DNA from: Eukaryota sp. TZLM1-RC
Lineage: Eukaryota > Metamonada: BaSk clade
Length of the DNA stretch: 64,000 nucleotides
Direction: 5' to 3'
Assembly (NCBI GenBank): GCA_040285825.1
Contig: JAUPSS010000002.1
Span: forward strand, 3,844,001 to 3,908,000
Shown one piece after another: positions 43,441-54,546 of this stretch. The notes under the pieces are model-generated. The model was not told where the DNA came from. It saw nothing but the letters and a program-made list of their open reading frames with translations, and did not search any database. Positions within the stretch are counted from its first letter, which is position 1, and every line of letters begins with the position of its first letter. The position numbers and the translations under genes are program-made.

Positions 43441-43946
43441 TCTTACAGATATTGTCTATACCAATTAAGAGAGACTGATTTTCTGTGAGGTGGACGATTT
43501 TCTCCTTGATATCGTTTTTTGAACTTTCATCAACCCCGGCTCTTTGTAGGTAAACGGGTCTATCTCCACCTTTTACATGTGCTTCCATTACTGCCAACAT
43601 AATCAGCGAAGCATTTCTCATGTTTTACACTCGGTAAGCCCGTGACGAATAGACATCTCATGCCTCTTCCATGGACTTGAATTTCTGCATCATCAGAATA
43701 CTTCAACTGTTTTCTCTGCTTTTTGCAGTTGAAACAACAACAACTGGTTCAAAACTGATCAATTCAAAAGACCATATAACTATCCTTTCTAAATAAAATT
43801 CTCAGCCCTTTTCTTTTGGTAGGTTCTTTGGATTTCTTGTGTTTTCGTTGTTCCCAGTCTCCGATTCCAATAACTACTTTTCTGGGATTACCAATTACTG
43901 ATTCGAATCTCTGGATCATCTTTGTCTCAGATCTTCAAAAAGCCTC
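43441..43946 (-). pseudogene. Fanzor (TnpB-like) nuclease relic B, C-terminal part
   Basis: Minus-strand frames give KEPTKRKGLR, then IDQF*TSCCCFNCKKQ, which is the RuvC-II plus first zinc motif of Fanzor proteins with the catalytic Glu replaced by Gln and two TGA codons, then RHGLTECKT and NASLIMLAVMEAHVKGGDRP after a deletion of the NRD motif. It ends with KNDIKEKIVHLTENQSL just before the DM10 gene start. Fanzors are eukaryotic RNA-guided endonucleases related to bacterial TnpB. This copy cannot be active. Confidence 0.75.
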
Positions 43947-44395
43947 ATAGTCATTAACTCATGCCATACCATAAAAAGAGGATTTACTTCAAAAAAGGAC
44001 TTGTTCTTCTTATTTTGAGATCAAGGTGTCCCAAGGTAGTTGCATCATAGTATAACAGCATAAATTCTAAAGAAAAAAAGTTAAAAAAAGAAGTGCGGCT
44101 GTGCAAAAATCAGGGACAGGTGAAGAAGTTGAAATCAGGGAGTTAGAATATGGTGTTCCTTAATACTTAGTGTAATTAAATTTATTAGTCTTGGAATAGG
44201 GAATTCTTCCAGATAACAAAATTTGAATATTTTGCACATGGTTACAAGTTGAGATCAAACAAGACAGATGATTTATTGTCAAATTACTAAAGTGCATTTT
44301 CAGGAAAAACTACCCAAGAAATTAGGTTGTTAAAAAAATATAACAAATTTATACACAAATCCGCAAAACTATACAAAAACTAAAAAAAACACACC
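43947..44395. other. Intergenic region, nothing recognised
   Basis: A+T-rich sequence between a Fanzor relic and the end of the Kelch gene. No coding frame of interest. Confidence 0.5.
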
Positions 44396-47300
44396 TTATG
44401 GCTCTTTTTTCAACTCCTCCAATTCAAACGCTGCTTGATACAGAGGATTCGAGAATGGATCCAATCTAGTTGCATTATCCTTCACTAACCTCTTGAAAAA
44501 AAACTTATACCGTTGAAACAAAATTTCAACAAGTGATAAAACAAACCCAACAGCACCAGTAACTCCAGCCGAAGCTCCCAGTGCATTAGAAAAGAATGAT
44601 GCCAGAGTCTCCTTATCTCGAAGTTCAGTAATCAAAACAAACGGAGATTCATCAAAAATAAGCAAGACGGAGAGCCCCGAATTGTAAGCAAAATCAGAAC
44701 TTGAAACCAAGTCACCAAACTCCCGTGATTCAAGATTTAAATGATAGCCAGATTGTTGGGAACTGTCTCGAGAATGATCGATAAATAAACTTTTAATTGC
44801 TTCATACCTAAAAACTGTAGGGTGTGAACCCCTAAACAACATTTGTACTGGGGCATTCAAATGAGAAGACACAACTGAATGACCAAAAGGAAGGCTTGAC
44901 GAGGATGAAACATTGAGATCCAAAGAAAAGGCAAATGCTCGTGGATCGGTTAGTGCAATTTCCAAGGAAGAGTGTACAGAAGTTAGTAGACACTTTTTCA
45001 ACCGAATGTCGATCAAACAATTGCTAGTGTTGGTTCCTGCAACAAAACTAGTGCTGGTTAAAGTTTTTTCACATCTCATAGACGAGAAATCAAGATTTAC
45101 AAAAGAAGAGAGACAAACTCCTTGATAGCCTTGAACTAATAACGAAATATTGGTATTGAATTCGAAATTTTCATCAATCAAAAAGGTTGGCTCCATCGTT
45201 CTAAGGTAAGTATGATTATCAAAAACAAATTGAGTCAACAAAACCGCTACCAGGCCAAGAGTGATGAGGATAAACCAACAAGTGAATAGTCTTCCAAGTT
45301 TGGTTTTTCTTCTAATGATTACACTATCGAGTTCAACATAATGACTTCTTGAAAAAATATCAATCGGCAGAATCTTGCTAGCTCGTTTGCCTAAAATAAA
45401 GGCAAAAACGGTTATTGAGATGGCTAGAAATGAACCAATTGACAAAATTGTGAGAGAAACAGAAGATACTAAACTTACATTATCATCTGGTAGTGAAGGT
45501 TGAAGAGACCCGTACCTACTATAAGAAGACATGTTGCTCATGGGAAAAGTGCTTCCAACTGGACAAAAATCATCCAAATTACAGGGGAAACATTCAAAGG
45601 AACCTCTATATGGTTGATAAGTACCTTCTTCACACGGTATACAAGACTCAATACCAACAGCAGAATAACTAGTTGAGTAAAAACCACGAGGGCATGGTAG
45701 GCAAACAGAGCCAGTTGCAGTAGAAGTACCATAATATCCTGGATCACAAGGTTCACATAGGTTCCCGTTAGAGGAGTTTGTCGTTTGTCTACTTCCTGGC
45801 TGACAGTCAAGGGTACACTCTAATCCTCTAGTGGTGAAATCATTGCAGGTGAATTGTCTTTCAAATAAAGTATTAGTCCCAAAACCATCTATTGAAAGAC
45901 TTGAAGCAACACGAGAGCCACCAAAAACAAAAACAGAATTGCCAATGGCAGCTGTTGAGAATGATAATGATTCAAATAAATGATCATGAAAATATTCAAA
46001 ATTCAAAACTTTAATTGGATCTGTGTCACTAAGTGTTCCTAATTTAAGAAAAGAAATCCTGCCCACATAAGCATCCCACATTACTCCACCAAATAAGAAA
46101 ACATTATCTCCAAATACAATTGGGGTAAAAGAGTTAGTGGGAATGGAAGGTGAAATAAAAACCAACGATTGATTAAACCAAATATTTTCAGTAGAATCGT
46201 CTAAATTGAGTTTGTAAATGTAATCCTGGTTAGCTGTCCATTGACTACTCCTCCCTCCCAACAAAGCCAAATAGCTTGGTTCACCAGCAATGGTGACTAG
46301 GCCACAACTATCCAATGGAGGTGGGATATGGGAAGATGGATGAATATCAATAAGTTTCCATTCTCCAGTGGGTAGGTTTAGAGTGTACAAACTATCGCTC
46401 AATCCACCAGAAGTTTGACCTCCATACACGTATACAAGGTTAAAATGACGTGCACAACAGGAAAAAGCTCGGGGAGTGGGGCGTTCTCCAAACGTTTCCA
46501 AAACAGTCCATTCCGCAGTTAGAGTGTTAAAAACATAGACTTCACTAGTGAGCACTTCGTCAACCCTACCTCCAAAAGAGATTAAACGGCTGCCAAACCC
46601 CAGTAGACAATGTCCTTCCAGAATAGGAGCCACAAAGGAAGAGGTGACTTCTTGAAAGGACCATTGTTGGAAATCAAGATCGAAATAGTAAACACTGGTT
46701 TCTCTTGAACTTGAGGATTGACGAAAACCACCAGTAAAATAAATTTTACTTGCTATGGTAACACTTTGATGTGATGCAACTGAAGGGGGAACAGCAAAGT
46801 GGTCTCCTAGAGTTTGGAAGAAAATCACATCATCATTGGTCCAAAAAGAATCAGTTTCAATCAAAAATAATGTATTCAAGACACCAATATCAAAATAACC
46901 CCCAAAAACAATGATTTGATTGCCGTAAATCACGCTAACTGTTGAATCTACCGCAAATTCTCTAATCTCATTACTCATTTTGTATGATACCCAATACCAT
47001 TGATTAAAATCTAAAGAATTAAAGGTCCTCAATACTTGAATTTTATCTGAACTTTGTTGTTTGTCTCGGAGCCAACCTCCTATTATTATAAAGTTACCAG
47101 AATCATCAAAAAGAGTTGAAGTTAGATAAGTTCCAAATGAACCATTCAGACAAGGAGTTAGATCAATCAAATCCGCTGTAAACGTCATAAGATCAGAATC
47201 ATTTGATTGATTGATGGTAATCAGCCACGTGTCATTTTTATCAGACTGTGTGGCACTAGCAGCTACGTGTGTCCTCCCGGAAAATAACAACACACTAGAT

Positions 47301-47899
47301 TTATGAAAAGGAAGGGTAGCAATGTTTGGGAGTTGCCGAGTAGAAAAGACGTCATCAGAGAGGATAGTGACACTGTGCCACGTGGCAGATTCAAAGTCGA
47401 GTAACCAGATATCAGCCAGAAACCCAGATAAACTTCCACCTGACGTTAGAAAACCATATTCCTTTCCATTAACTTCAATGGTTGTACAAGAAGAACGACG
47501 TCTTCTCCCAGGGGATATTGAAGTTGAAATGGGAGTCCAAACAAACTGTTCATATGCCCATCTGTAGAGCACATCAGAATCAGAGCCAACAGAATCTACA
47601 CCTCCGTATTGAAAAAGATAGGGTCCATGTTTCCAAAGACAACCTTCAGAATGGGGGACATCGGATAAAGATGGCAATTGTTGATAAACATAACTGGTAA
47701 GATTAAGTGTCCAGAGATCTGGTATTGGTGCATTAAACGGGTCAAGACCACCAAAAATGTAAGCAAGATCATCATCGATTACAATTCTAGACAATTGTCG
47801 AGGTGCAGGAGGTGTGCGAGTAGGCGGAATTGATTTCCATGGATCAGCTAATGCAAGAGAAAGTAGCAGATTAGATATAATAAAAAAGCATATCTTCAT
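44396..47899 (-). CDS. Kelch-repeat membrane protein with Cys-rich module (1,167 aa)
   Basis: ATG at 47,897-47,899 starts a signal peptide (MKICFFIISNLLLSLALA). About twelve Kelch blades follow (residues 30-680) with the double-Gly motif each time (IFGGLD, QYGGVD, VFGGYFD, SFGGRVD, VYGGQTS, LLGGRSS, LFGGVMW, VFGGSRV), enough for two beta-propellers. A Cys-rich segment at about 690-795 has CxPCxxGYY/GFY/GTY repeats like those in the giant gene. Hydrophobic helices lie at about 810-840, 875-905 and 1,120-1,145, with an extracellular-type domain between the last two. Likely a cell-surface receptor or adhesion protein. Intact, without introns. The Fanzor relic C lies 300 bp upstream on the same strand. 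Confidence 0.87.
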   Translation of the reverse strand: MKICFFIISNLLLSLALADPWKSIPPTRTPPAPRQLSRIVIDDDLAYIFGGLDPFNAPIPDLWTLNLTSYVYQQLPSLSDVPHSEGCLWKHGPYLFQYGGVDSVGSDSDVLYRWAYEQFVWTPISTSISPGRRRRSSCTTIEVNGKEYGFLTSGGSLSGFLADIWLLDFESATWHSVTILSDDVFSTRQLPNIATLPFHKSSVLLFSGRTHVAASATQSDKNDTWLITINQSNDSDLMTFTADLIDLTPCLNGSFGTYLTSTLFDDSGNFIIIGGWLRDKQQSSDKIQVLRTFNSLDFNQWYWVSYKMSNEIREFAVDSTVSVIYGNQIIVFGGYFDIGVLNTLFLIETDSFWTNDDVIFFQTLGDHFAVPPSVASHQSVTIASKIYFTGGFRQSSSSRETSVYYFDLDFQQWSFQEVTSSFVAPILEGHCLLGFGSRLISFGGRVDEVLTSEVYVFNTLTAEWTVLETFGERPTPRAFSCCARHFNLVYVYGGQTSGGLSDSLYTLNLPTGEWKLIDIHPSSHIPPPLDSCGLVTIAGEPSYLALLGGRSSQWTANQDYIYKLNLDDSTENIWFNQSLVFISPSIPTNSFTPIVFGDNVFLFGGVMWDAYVGRISFLKLGTLSDTDPIKVLNFEYFHDHLFESLSFSTAAIGNSVFVFGGSRVASSLSIDGFGTNTLFERQFTCNDFTTRGLECTLDCQPGSRQTTNSSNGNLCEPCDPGYYGTSTATGSVCLPCPRGFYSTSYSAVGIESCIPCEEGTYQPYRGSFECFPCNLDDFCPVGSTFPMSNMSSYSRYGSLQPSLPDDNVSLVSSVSLTILSIGSFLAISITVFAFILGKRASKILPIDIFSRSHYVELDSVIIRRKTKLGRLFTCWFILITLGLVAVLLTQFVFDNHTYLRTMEPTFLIDENFEFNTNISLLVQGYQGVCLSSFVNLDFSSMRCEKTLTSTSFVAGTNTSNCLIDIRLKKCLLTSVHSSLEIALTDPRAFAFSLDLNVSSSSSLPFGHSVVSSHLNAPVQMLFRGSHPTVFRYEAIKSLFIDHSRDSSQQSGYHLNLESREFGDLVSSSDFAYNSGLSVLLIFDESPFVLITELRDKETLASFFSNALGASAGVTGAVGFVLSLVEILFQRYKFFFKRLVKDNATRLDPFSNPLYQAAFELEELKKEP

Positions 47900-48198
47900 G
47901 TATCAAAATAACCAGAGATTTTGTACTGTGATATTCACTTATCATACATTCCCCTGTGAAATTCACTCCTGTTTTCAACTTTCTCAATGTCTACTCACAG
48001 GCTGTAAGAGACATGTAGCGTCATTTGACAAAGACAATCATGATTTTCATCAATGGGCTACCTCACTTAAATACACCTACTGCTTTCACAGAACAAAGCC
48101 TCGTGACTTGATGTATCTAAGTGGATCTACCAAATGCTACTAAGGTATTTGTAGATCGGTCTCAGAAGTTTTAGTTTCTGTATGCTCAGGTTCCCCAT
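47900..48198. other. Upstream region of the Kelch gene
   Basis: About 300 bp between the Kelch gene start and the end of Fanzor relic C. No further gene is supported. Confidence 0.4.
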
Positions 48199-48777
48199 TC
48201 ATCTCCTCAACAGAGCTTCTGTGCAAATGTATCTTTCCGGCCACAATTCCGCTTTTTTCTTAATTTGAATATTTTTTGCAGCGGAAATATCTCTGTCATA
48301 TACTATTTGACACTCAGTACAAATATGCATCTGCCATGATCCTGCTTGAATATTCTCGGCCTCGCAACAACTTGACAGTTTGCTTGTATTAAATTCACTG
48401 GTTGACAAGCGCCTCACGTCCTTTTGATAACACAACCATTTTCTGAAAGCTCTTGCTGATCCATATCGATTGACTTTTCGGCAATGAGAAGGGAAATTAG
48501 CAGAACCCACAGCAAGATAGAGTTTATCAGGATGTCCTGCCAGCCTTTGAAATTTGTTGAGAGTCTCTCTGACCCGTCTCTCTTTTCGTCTGCGGTTATC
48601 AAATTTAATTATTTTCCATTTCTGGCGATTACTTTCCAAATACACTTTCCTCCTGACCAAATTCCAATGGTTCAAATATTGGTTGAAATTTTGAACGGAA
48701 TATTGGTTGGGAGAGTGTTTACTGGGTGAAGTATTTGTCCTGTACCTCCTGCCAGTTGGACAAGGAATAACTCCAAT
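48199..48777 (-). pseudogene. Fanzor (TnpB-like) nuclease relic C, C-terminal 192 codons
   Basis: An open frame without ATG begins after TAG at 48,778-48,780. It contains a basic helix (NRRRKERRVRETLNKF), LYLAVGSANF, the RuvC-II motif SEFNTSK with its Glu intact, a zinc ribbon (SSCC...ICTEC) and the RuvC-III motif YDRDISAAKNI with its Asp. These are hallmark features of Fanzor/TnpB enzymes. RuvC-I with the first catalytic Asp and the N-terminal RNA-binding region are missing, so it is a 5'-truncated copy. It is a different lineage from relics A and B, whose RuvC-III reads WNRD.NAS. A domesticated small protein is possible but unlikely. Confidence 0.78.
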
Positions 48778-48919
48778 CTATCATTGTCTGATTGTATTAG
48801 ATTTGATTCCTAATAATTAGAGTGAAAGTTAAGCAAACTTTTGTCTGATTTGACCAACCTAGGGTCAACCTACGGTCTTTTGACCAACCTATCAATGTGT
48901 CGGATGGTTCGTTCACACA

Positions 48920-49551
48920 CAGGAATGACTAAAGTGATAAAGTACTTTAGTCACTTTACTTTAACTCTTTTTTTCAATAAATTGATGACTTCTATGCACT
49001 TCTGACGATACTCTAGGACAACCTCAAACATCAGTTAGATATTGTGACTACTTTTTTGAACACAGAAGATGAAAAAAGTACATTTACTCAGAAACTCATC
49101 AAAAACTGATTGGAAACTACATGTAAACACTTGGTACACAAGATAATTGCGTAAATCTGCAACCTTTCGGCCGTTGATGGTGTCAGCAGACCCTATTTGG
49201 TTGCATACTGGTACTGGCCTTTTAGGGAAGAGGTCAGGTATATAGTGTCCTTCCATTGCCCAACGATTTACCGAATAAGTTTCATGGCAAAGCACTGAAA
49301 GCGCGCACAAGTTTTTGAAAGCACTTCGTTAAGCCTACAGTCATTTGTCCATGCCTCACAAGGAAGTGAAATCATCAGATGCAAAGTTTGTAACACAAAA
49401 AAATGAAGAGAAAATAAGGGGGAGGAAAGATTGGGAGCTGTCACTACTTTATTTCACTTTAAGCAACTTTACTGCATAAAGTATAAAGAATAAAATAAAG
49501 CAGCAATAAAGCACTTGAATTTCATATTTTGGACCAATTTAGTCATCCCTG
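48920..49551 (-). mobile_element. hAT-1, internally deleted hAT transposon with perfect 8-bp target duplication
   Basis: Terminal repeats CAGGAATGACTAAAGTG (48,920) and the inverse of CAGGGATGACTAAATTGG (ending 49,551) are flanked by TTCACACA on both sides (48,912-48,919 and 49,552-49,559). Eight-base duplications are the hAT signature. The minus strand codes for the N-terminal zinc region (YSVNRWAMEGHYIPDL...VPVCNQIG) with a small deletion that shifts the frame, then jumps to the SVFDEFLSKC end. Same family as hAT-2. It needs transposase from elsewhere. Confidence 0.9.
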
Positions 49552-49559
49552 TTCACACA

Positions 49560-51477
49560 TATGTTCACATAGTCAGTAAAATTTATATTATTTTACAGAA
49601 ACATAACTGACGAACTTTATGAAGCTATCACTTTGCTCAAATAGATTAGGGAGGCGACATTGTTAAAAAAGGGTCTTGTAACACACTTTCTGCCTTCGGC
49701 TTCACAGGATCTTGGTCTTACAGGGTTTTTACCCATTGAAGGGGTTCAGTGTCCTTACGTTTAAGTTGTTTTTTTTTGGTTTTTGATTGCAAAAAATTAA
49801 ACACAAAATCATGAGTCAACGTATCTCACATTCATTTTGTCCTTTTGTTTTTGAATGTTAAATTATATACCAATGGAGGCAGTATTAATATTCCATCTCG
49901 GCTGCCATACAAATTTCACCATTTGGCTTGGGGACTTCCTTCCCAGAATCGTCTTGAGCGAAGTGTTCTTCTTCACCGTTTGAAACAATTCCCATTTATG
50001 GAAAGTTTTTATTGCACCTTCCGGTCCATAAATTGATTGTAGCGTTTTCTGCAATTTTCCGTTAGAGACTTTCTTAAACTTGTTGAAGAGACATTGGATC
50101 AGAAGTAAAAAGTTGTGGAACAATTTCGGTGTACACCAATTAATGAGCCAAATTTAAGTTGGTTGAACCGAGATAATTTGGATTTCTACCACTGTCGTTG
50201 TGAATGCAAAAATATCTTGCACAAAATGGGTCAACATAGTCAAGGGATGACGTAGTACAGGAATGGAAAAGCAGAAATCTAATGATATTTCTTCATTGGA
50301 GCAGTGAATTTAGTAAACACTCCACATTTGTTTTCTTTATTTCAGTTGTTAAACATCTTAGAATGACCATTCTCAAACTTTGGCAATCGCGAAACCGCAT
50401 ATCACAAGGACTGTTTTGCTCAGCAAGAAATGATGATGAAGTAATTGTTTATGATGAAAGTTTTTTTTGATTATGTTTGAGTACAAACAAGTAAAAATAT
50501 AATTTATTTTATTCATAATTTATTTCTTCAGATTTTGAAACCAAAGCTAATTTAAATTAATTCTTTTCCCATTTTTGATGCAGTTGCAAAGCCGTCACCG
50601 CATTATCTTCACTACTTTCAATGCAACTTTCTTTACCTTCCTTATGTCACATATTTTCAATTCTTCGGCAAATCAGAGACTTAAAGATTGTAGCAAGTTT
50701 TTCAATAGATGTTGGGTAATTTTCTAAATGAAAAAGGTTTAAATTGGATAAATGTATTATTTGATGAGCCTATTGATATAAAATCTTGTGCATATATTGA
50801 AAGAATTGAATCACCAAAATTGCCAAATTTAAAAATCTTTAGCATCGAGTAATTCCCCCCATTTCATGCTACCGCTTGGTGATCGGCAACAACGCTGTTT
50901 AATGCATTTTCTAGAACAAATCGATAGAGTTGCAACTCGCTACATGACTAACTACAATTGCAGCATAATTGTCCATCAAAGATGAGGATTCACTTAAACA
51001 ACCACCTTGTCACAAAGTAGGCCTTACAGAAAGTCATCACAAACCATTTTAACCAAAACCTCAACATTGTGAAACACGTTATGTTGTTAGAATACCATTC
51101 CCAAAACTTGACAGAGCAAGTCAACATCTTCACTTTTGAGATGCTTTTCATAATTTTGTATTAGAGTCAAACTGACAGTTGCTTTTAGTAATTAGTGAGA
51201 AATCACCTCTAGCAACTAATTAACCATTCAATTCCACAAAACTGTGACTGTAATTTCAAACACTATGCATCTTCAACATTGTTAAATTTTTGTTTGTTCT
51301 ATTGTGATCATTGTTCTAAATGTTTGATTTTATGTTAAACCATTTAAACAAACCAAAAACCAAAATTGAGCAAACAACTAGTGTGTAGAACATTTATACC
51401 TTTTTCAGATGATTAGTGGTGTTTTCAAGAATTTATGATATCCTTCGCCTATTTCATGACATATATTTCATGTCTTC
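49560..51477. other. Long region without a supported gene
   Basis: Only short broken frames are present. 49,863-50,123 on the minus strand codes for a basic peptide ending KFVWQPRWNINTASIGI, and 50,282-50,470 on the plus strand for a 62-residue peptide; neither is recognised. Near 50,730-50,850 a plus-strand stretch (SPKLPNLKIFSI) faintly resembles a leucine-rich repeat. The region is probably decayed gene or transposon sequence. Confidence 0.4.
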
Positions 51478-51583
51478 TGTTGCCGTTGGGCATTATGCTA
51501 GCTGGATGTAAAGAGAGTTAAGATAAAGTTAATTTTATTAAATGTCATTCTATATAAAGGTACTCACTAGTGAGATACCTACA
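51478..51583 (-). repeat. 3' LTR of retroelement A (106 bp)
   Basis: Exact inverse copy of 27,985-28,090. The outer flank on the minus strand is GAAG, the same four bases that precede the 5' LTR. On the inner side a purine-rich GGGAGAAGGTAG lies between the pol stop and the LTR and is the probable plus-strand primer site. Confidence 0.92.
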
Positions 51584-51611
51584 CTACCTTCTCCCGTTTC
51601 GTTAATTAAAA

Positions 51612-54436
51612 TTACTTACTATTGTTGTTCCGCTTCCTTTGCGGATATCGCTTTTGTCGAGGCACGGGGAGAGCCTGAGACGAGCTATTGGATATATTAG
51701 CTTTGCGTTTTCTTTTATTTGGCTTACTAATAAATCGCTTATACGCTTCTGAATAACTGATCGAATGGAGTGGTTCCTCGGTAGTTTCTCCACCAAACCA
51801 TTTCACAGTACAGAAGGGTCCCTGAGATGTTTTATATTCCTCAAGGATTTCTTCGATGACATGTTTACCTGAATCGGTGGCTGCGATTGCCCTGAGTAAA
51901 TCAACATCGTTAGGATCGTCAGCGTTGTATATTTTGCAGTCCCTCTTTGATACATTTGTCTCATAACCAGTCGTCAGGTTCCTAACTGTCAATGTGGAAT
52001 TGGATGGGATTTCTATAATTAAAAATGGGCCTAACCAAGATCCATGCAATTTGCTGTTTTGCTTAGCTTTTCGAAGAATATAGTCACCAATATTAAATGT
52101 GGTTTCTGTATTATTATTAATATTATTCTGATTGGGTTTGTTCAATAATTGGTGGTTCTCTGCTTCCTCCCATTTCTTTTGGAGACGATCAGTTTTAAGT
52201 TTGAGGTCTTGTAAAAGTGGGACATTGGATTCAAAATCGAATATGCCGCCAAGGATGTTAGCAGGGTTTGATCTAGGGCTGATATATGACCCGAAAATCA
52301 ATTCATAGGGGGTGTGGTTTGTGATTCTGCTTTTGGTTGAGTTAATTAATAACTGTGTAATTGGGACATATGTGGACCAAGCATCATAGTCGTTGTAATC
52401 TATTAATAATCTTCTTATACATTGAATTACATCCCTATGTTTCCTTTCTACCAATCCATTACTTTCAGAGTGATATGGAATTGAATTTGTGACTCCAATT
52501 GACATTCTCTGGCATAGCAATTTGAATGTTTCATTGGCGAACTCTGGGCCATTATCACTATGTATAGCCATAGGTATGCCGAATATTGCACAGATATTCC
52601 AAATTAATGCATCTGCCACTTCTAAAGCATTGAGTCCTCTCAGTGGCACTAGTATTGTATATCTAGTGAAACTGTCGACGAAAACTAATAAGTATTTATT
52701 ATCATTATTATCTTTATTCAGAGGTCCAATTGTGTCTACATTTAGTTTAGCAAATGGACGATTTGCCCACAGTGAGCCCGTTGAGGGAGTCTTTGATTGT
52801 TTTGTGGGGGCTGTTTTCTGACAAGTAGGACATTTTTCGATGTGTTTGATGACGTCTTTTCTCATGTTTGGCCAGTAAAAATCACTTTTGGAAAGCTTGT
52901 GAAGACTTTGGTTTTTGCTTGGGTGGCCTGATTGTGTTAATCCGTGTATTAAATTGAGTGCAGTTTTTCTTAGTTTGGTCGGTATTATCATTTTATTATT
53001 ATTATTAAGCCAGATTTCTGTGTTTCTGCAGAGTGTGGCGTTTTTGAATAATGGATCGTTATTGCTAATGGCCAGTTGTTGTTCTGCTCTTACTTTGGAT
53101 AACCAATTTGAAAAGATTGCTAAATCTGGGTGTCTTGATAATTCGAGAATGTGGATTGGTTCTGGACTTTCATAGTCGGAATCGTCATCTGGGGGTGGAA
53201 TTTCACCGTGCCAGTAAGGATCGTGTGGGTGACTGATGTGATTTAATTCTGGTATTACTGAATTGTCATCAATGTTTCGTGACATCATGTCTGCCCAGTG
53301 ATTGTCTTCTCCTTTCTCATGTACTATATCAAAATCAAATTCTGATAAAATAGGTAACCATCTTTTGACTATTTTGTTCTTTTCTGGAGCTGTGGCGAGG
53401 AACGCAATATTTCTATGGTCGGTGAATATGGTCAAGTGTCGAGTGATGAGGAAGCTTTCTAAATGGCTTTCTGTTAGTATTAATAATATTGCGTATAGTT
53501 CCTTTTGTAATGTTGACCAACGTTTTTGAGTATCAGTTAATATTCTACTGTAAAAAAAGATTGGTTTTACTTTTCTATCTTTTAATGCAGTTCCCATGGG
53601 TGCATATGGTTCGACCTTTTGCCAGATAACTCCTCCTACTGCGATGTCTGATGCATCGGTGCTTATTAAAATGCGTTTGTCTGGTGATGGTAATTCCAGA
53701 GGCATATGATTAATGATTAATTCTTTTATTTGTTCTAATAGTTGGTCGTGTTTGGTTTCCCAGTTGACACGGCGTTGTTTGTGTTTGATTAATTCGTTTA
53801 TGGGTGCAATTAGTTGTGAAATGTTTGGGAGCCAGTCTCTGATGAAATTGACTGAGCCGACTAATGACCGAACTTCTTTTATTGTTTTTGGAGCAGGGAT
53901 GTTAATTAAAGCATCGACTCGTTTTTGACTAATTTTACGTTGTTTATATTGGAAAGTGCTGCCTAAAATGTCAATTGGTTGTTTGTCAGTAACGAATTTA
54001 CATTTTTTCAATCCAATGTTGACTCTTCTATCCCTTGCGCATTGCAGTACCCTTTGAATTCTTTCTAAAAATTGTTGAAGGGTTGATCCAATTATGATTA
54101 TGTCATCAATGTATGTGAACACTCCGTCTATCTGAAAAATTTCCATCATAACATTTTGAAAAATTGCTGGGGTATTCTTTAATCCGAAACATGCCCTTTT
54201 AAACATGATGGATCTGCCAGGGATAGAGATGGATGTCTTTTCAATATCCTCGTCAGCGACTTTCATCTGCCAAAAAGCTTTTGGAAGGTCCAAAGTGGCG
54301 ATGTAGTTGGCTTGACTTAGAAATTCCAAAACATCTGAAATTAATGGTAAGTTAGACTCAACTGGAATAGTAAGAGCGTTAACACCATCTTTACCGCTGA
54401 AATCGCCTGTCAACCTCGGTTTTCGATCATCAGGGT
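51612..54436 (-). CDS. pol: Element A Pol: reverse transcriptase, RNase H, integrase, chromodomain
   Basis: The frame is continuous from RKPRLTGDFSGKDGVN to TAA near 51,612. Reverse transcriptase has the catalytic YIDD box (about 54,100). RNase H shows STDASDIAVGG, ELYAILL and IFTDHRN. Integrase has an HHCC zinc region (HGLTQSGHPS...CPTCQ) and DDE residues in NVDTIGP, SDNGPEFAN and LVERKH. The tail HVIEEILEEYK...CTVKWFGGETTEEPL is a chromodomain, which in chromoviruses directs integration to modified chromatin. There are no stops. It lacks a start because the first part of the gene is at 31,464-31,930, on the other side of an inversion. With that part restored in frame the element would be structurally complete apart from the junction. 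Confidence 0.9.
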
Positions 54437-54546
54437 AATCATTGATGGAGTTGATGGATTCTGTGGTGTAGAAGGAGTTGATGGAGTTGATGGATTCTGT
54501 GGTGTAGAAGGAGTTGATGGAGTCTGTGGTGTAAAAGGAGTAAGTG
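54437..54546 (-). repeat. Minisatellite coding for Ser-Thr-Pro-Gln repeats in hAT-2
   Basis: Repeats of GGAGTTGATGGATTCTGTGG and shorter variants code on the minus strand for TPSTPQNPSTPS. The inversion breakpoint lies at its edge. Confidence 0.7.

Noticed and set aside
46540-46560. ACTAGTGA palindrome-like core inside the Kelch gene
   Set aside because: A partial match lying in coding sequence; no LTR sequence surrounds it.
49670-49765. Hairpin-rich stretch with a GGTTCAGTGTCC segment, tRNA-like
   Set aside because: No A box, acceptor stem or anticodon arm can be formed; only two short hairpins are visible.
49863-50470. Two short frames between hAT-1 and the 3' LTR
   Set aside because: One begins with TTG, neither shows a recognised motif, and neighbouring frames are broken.
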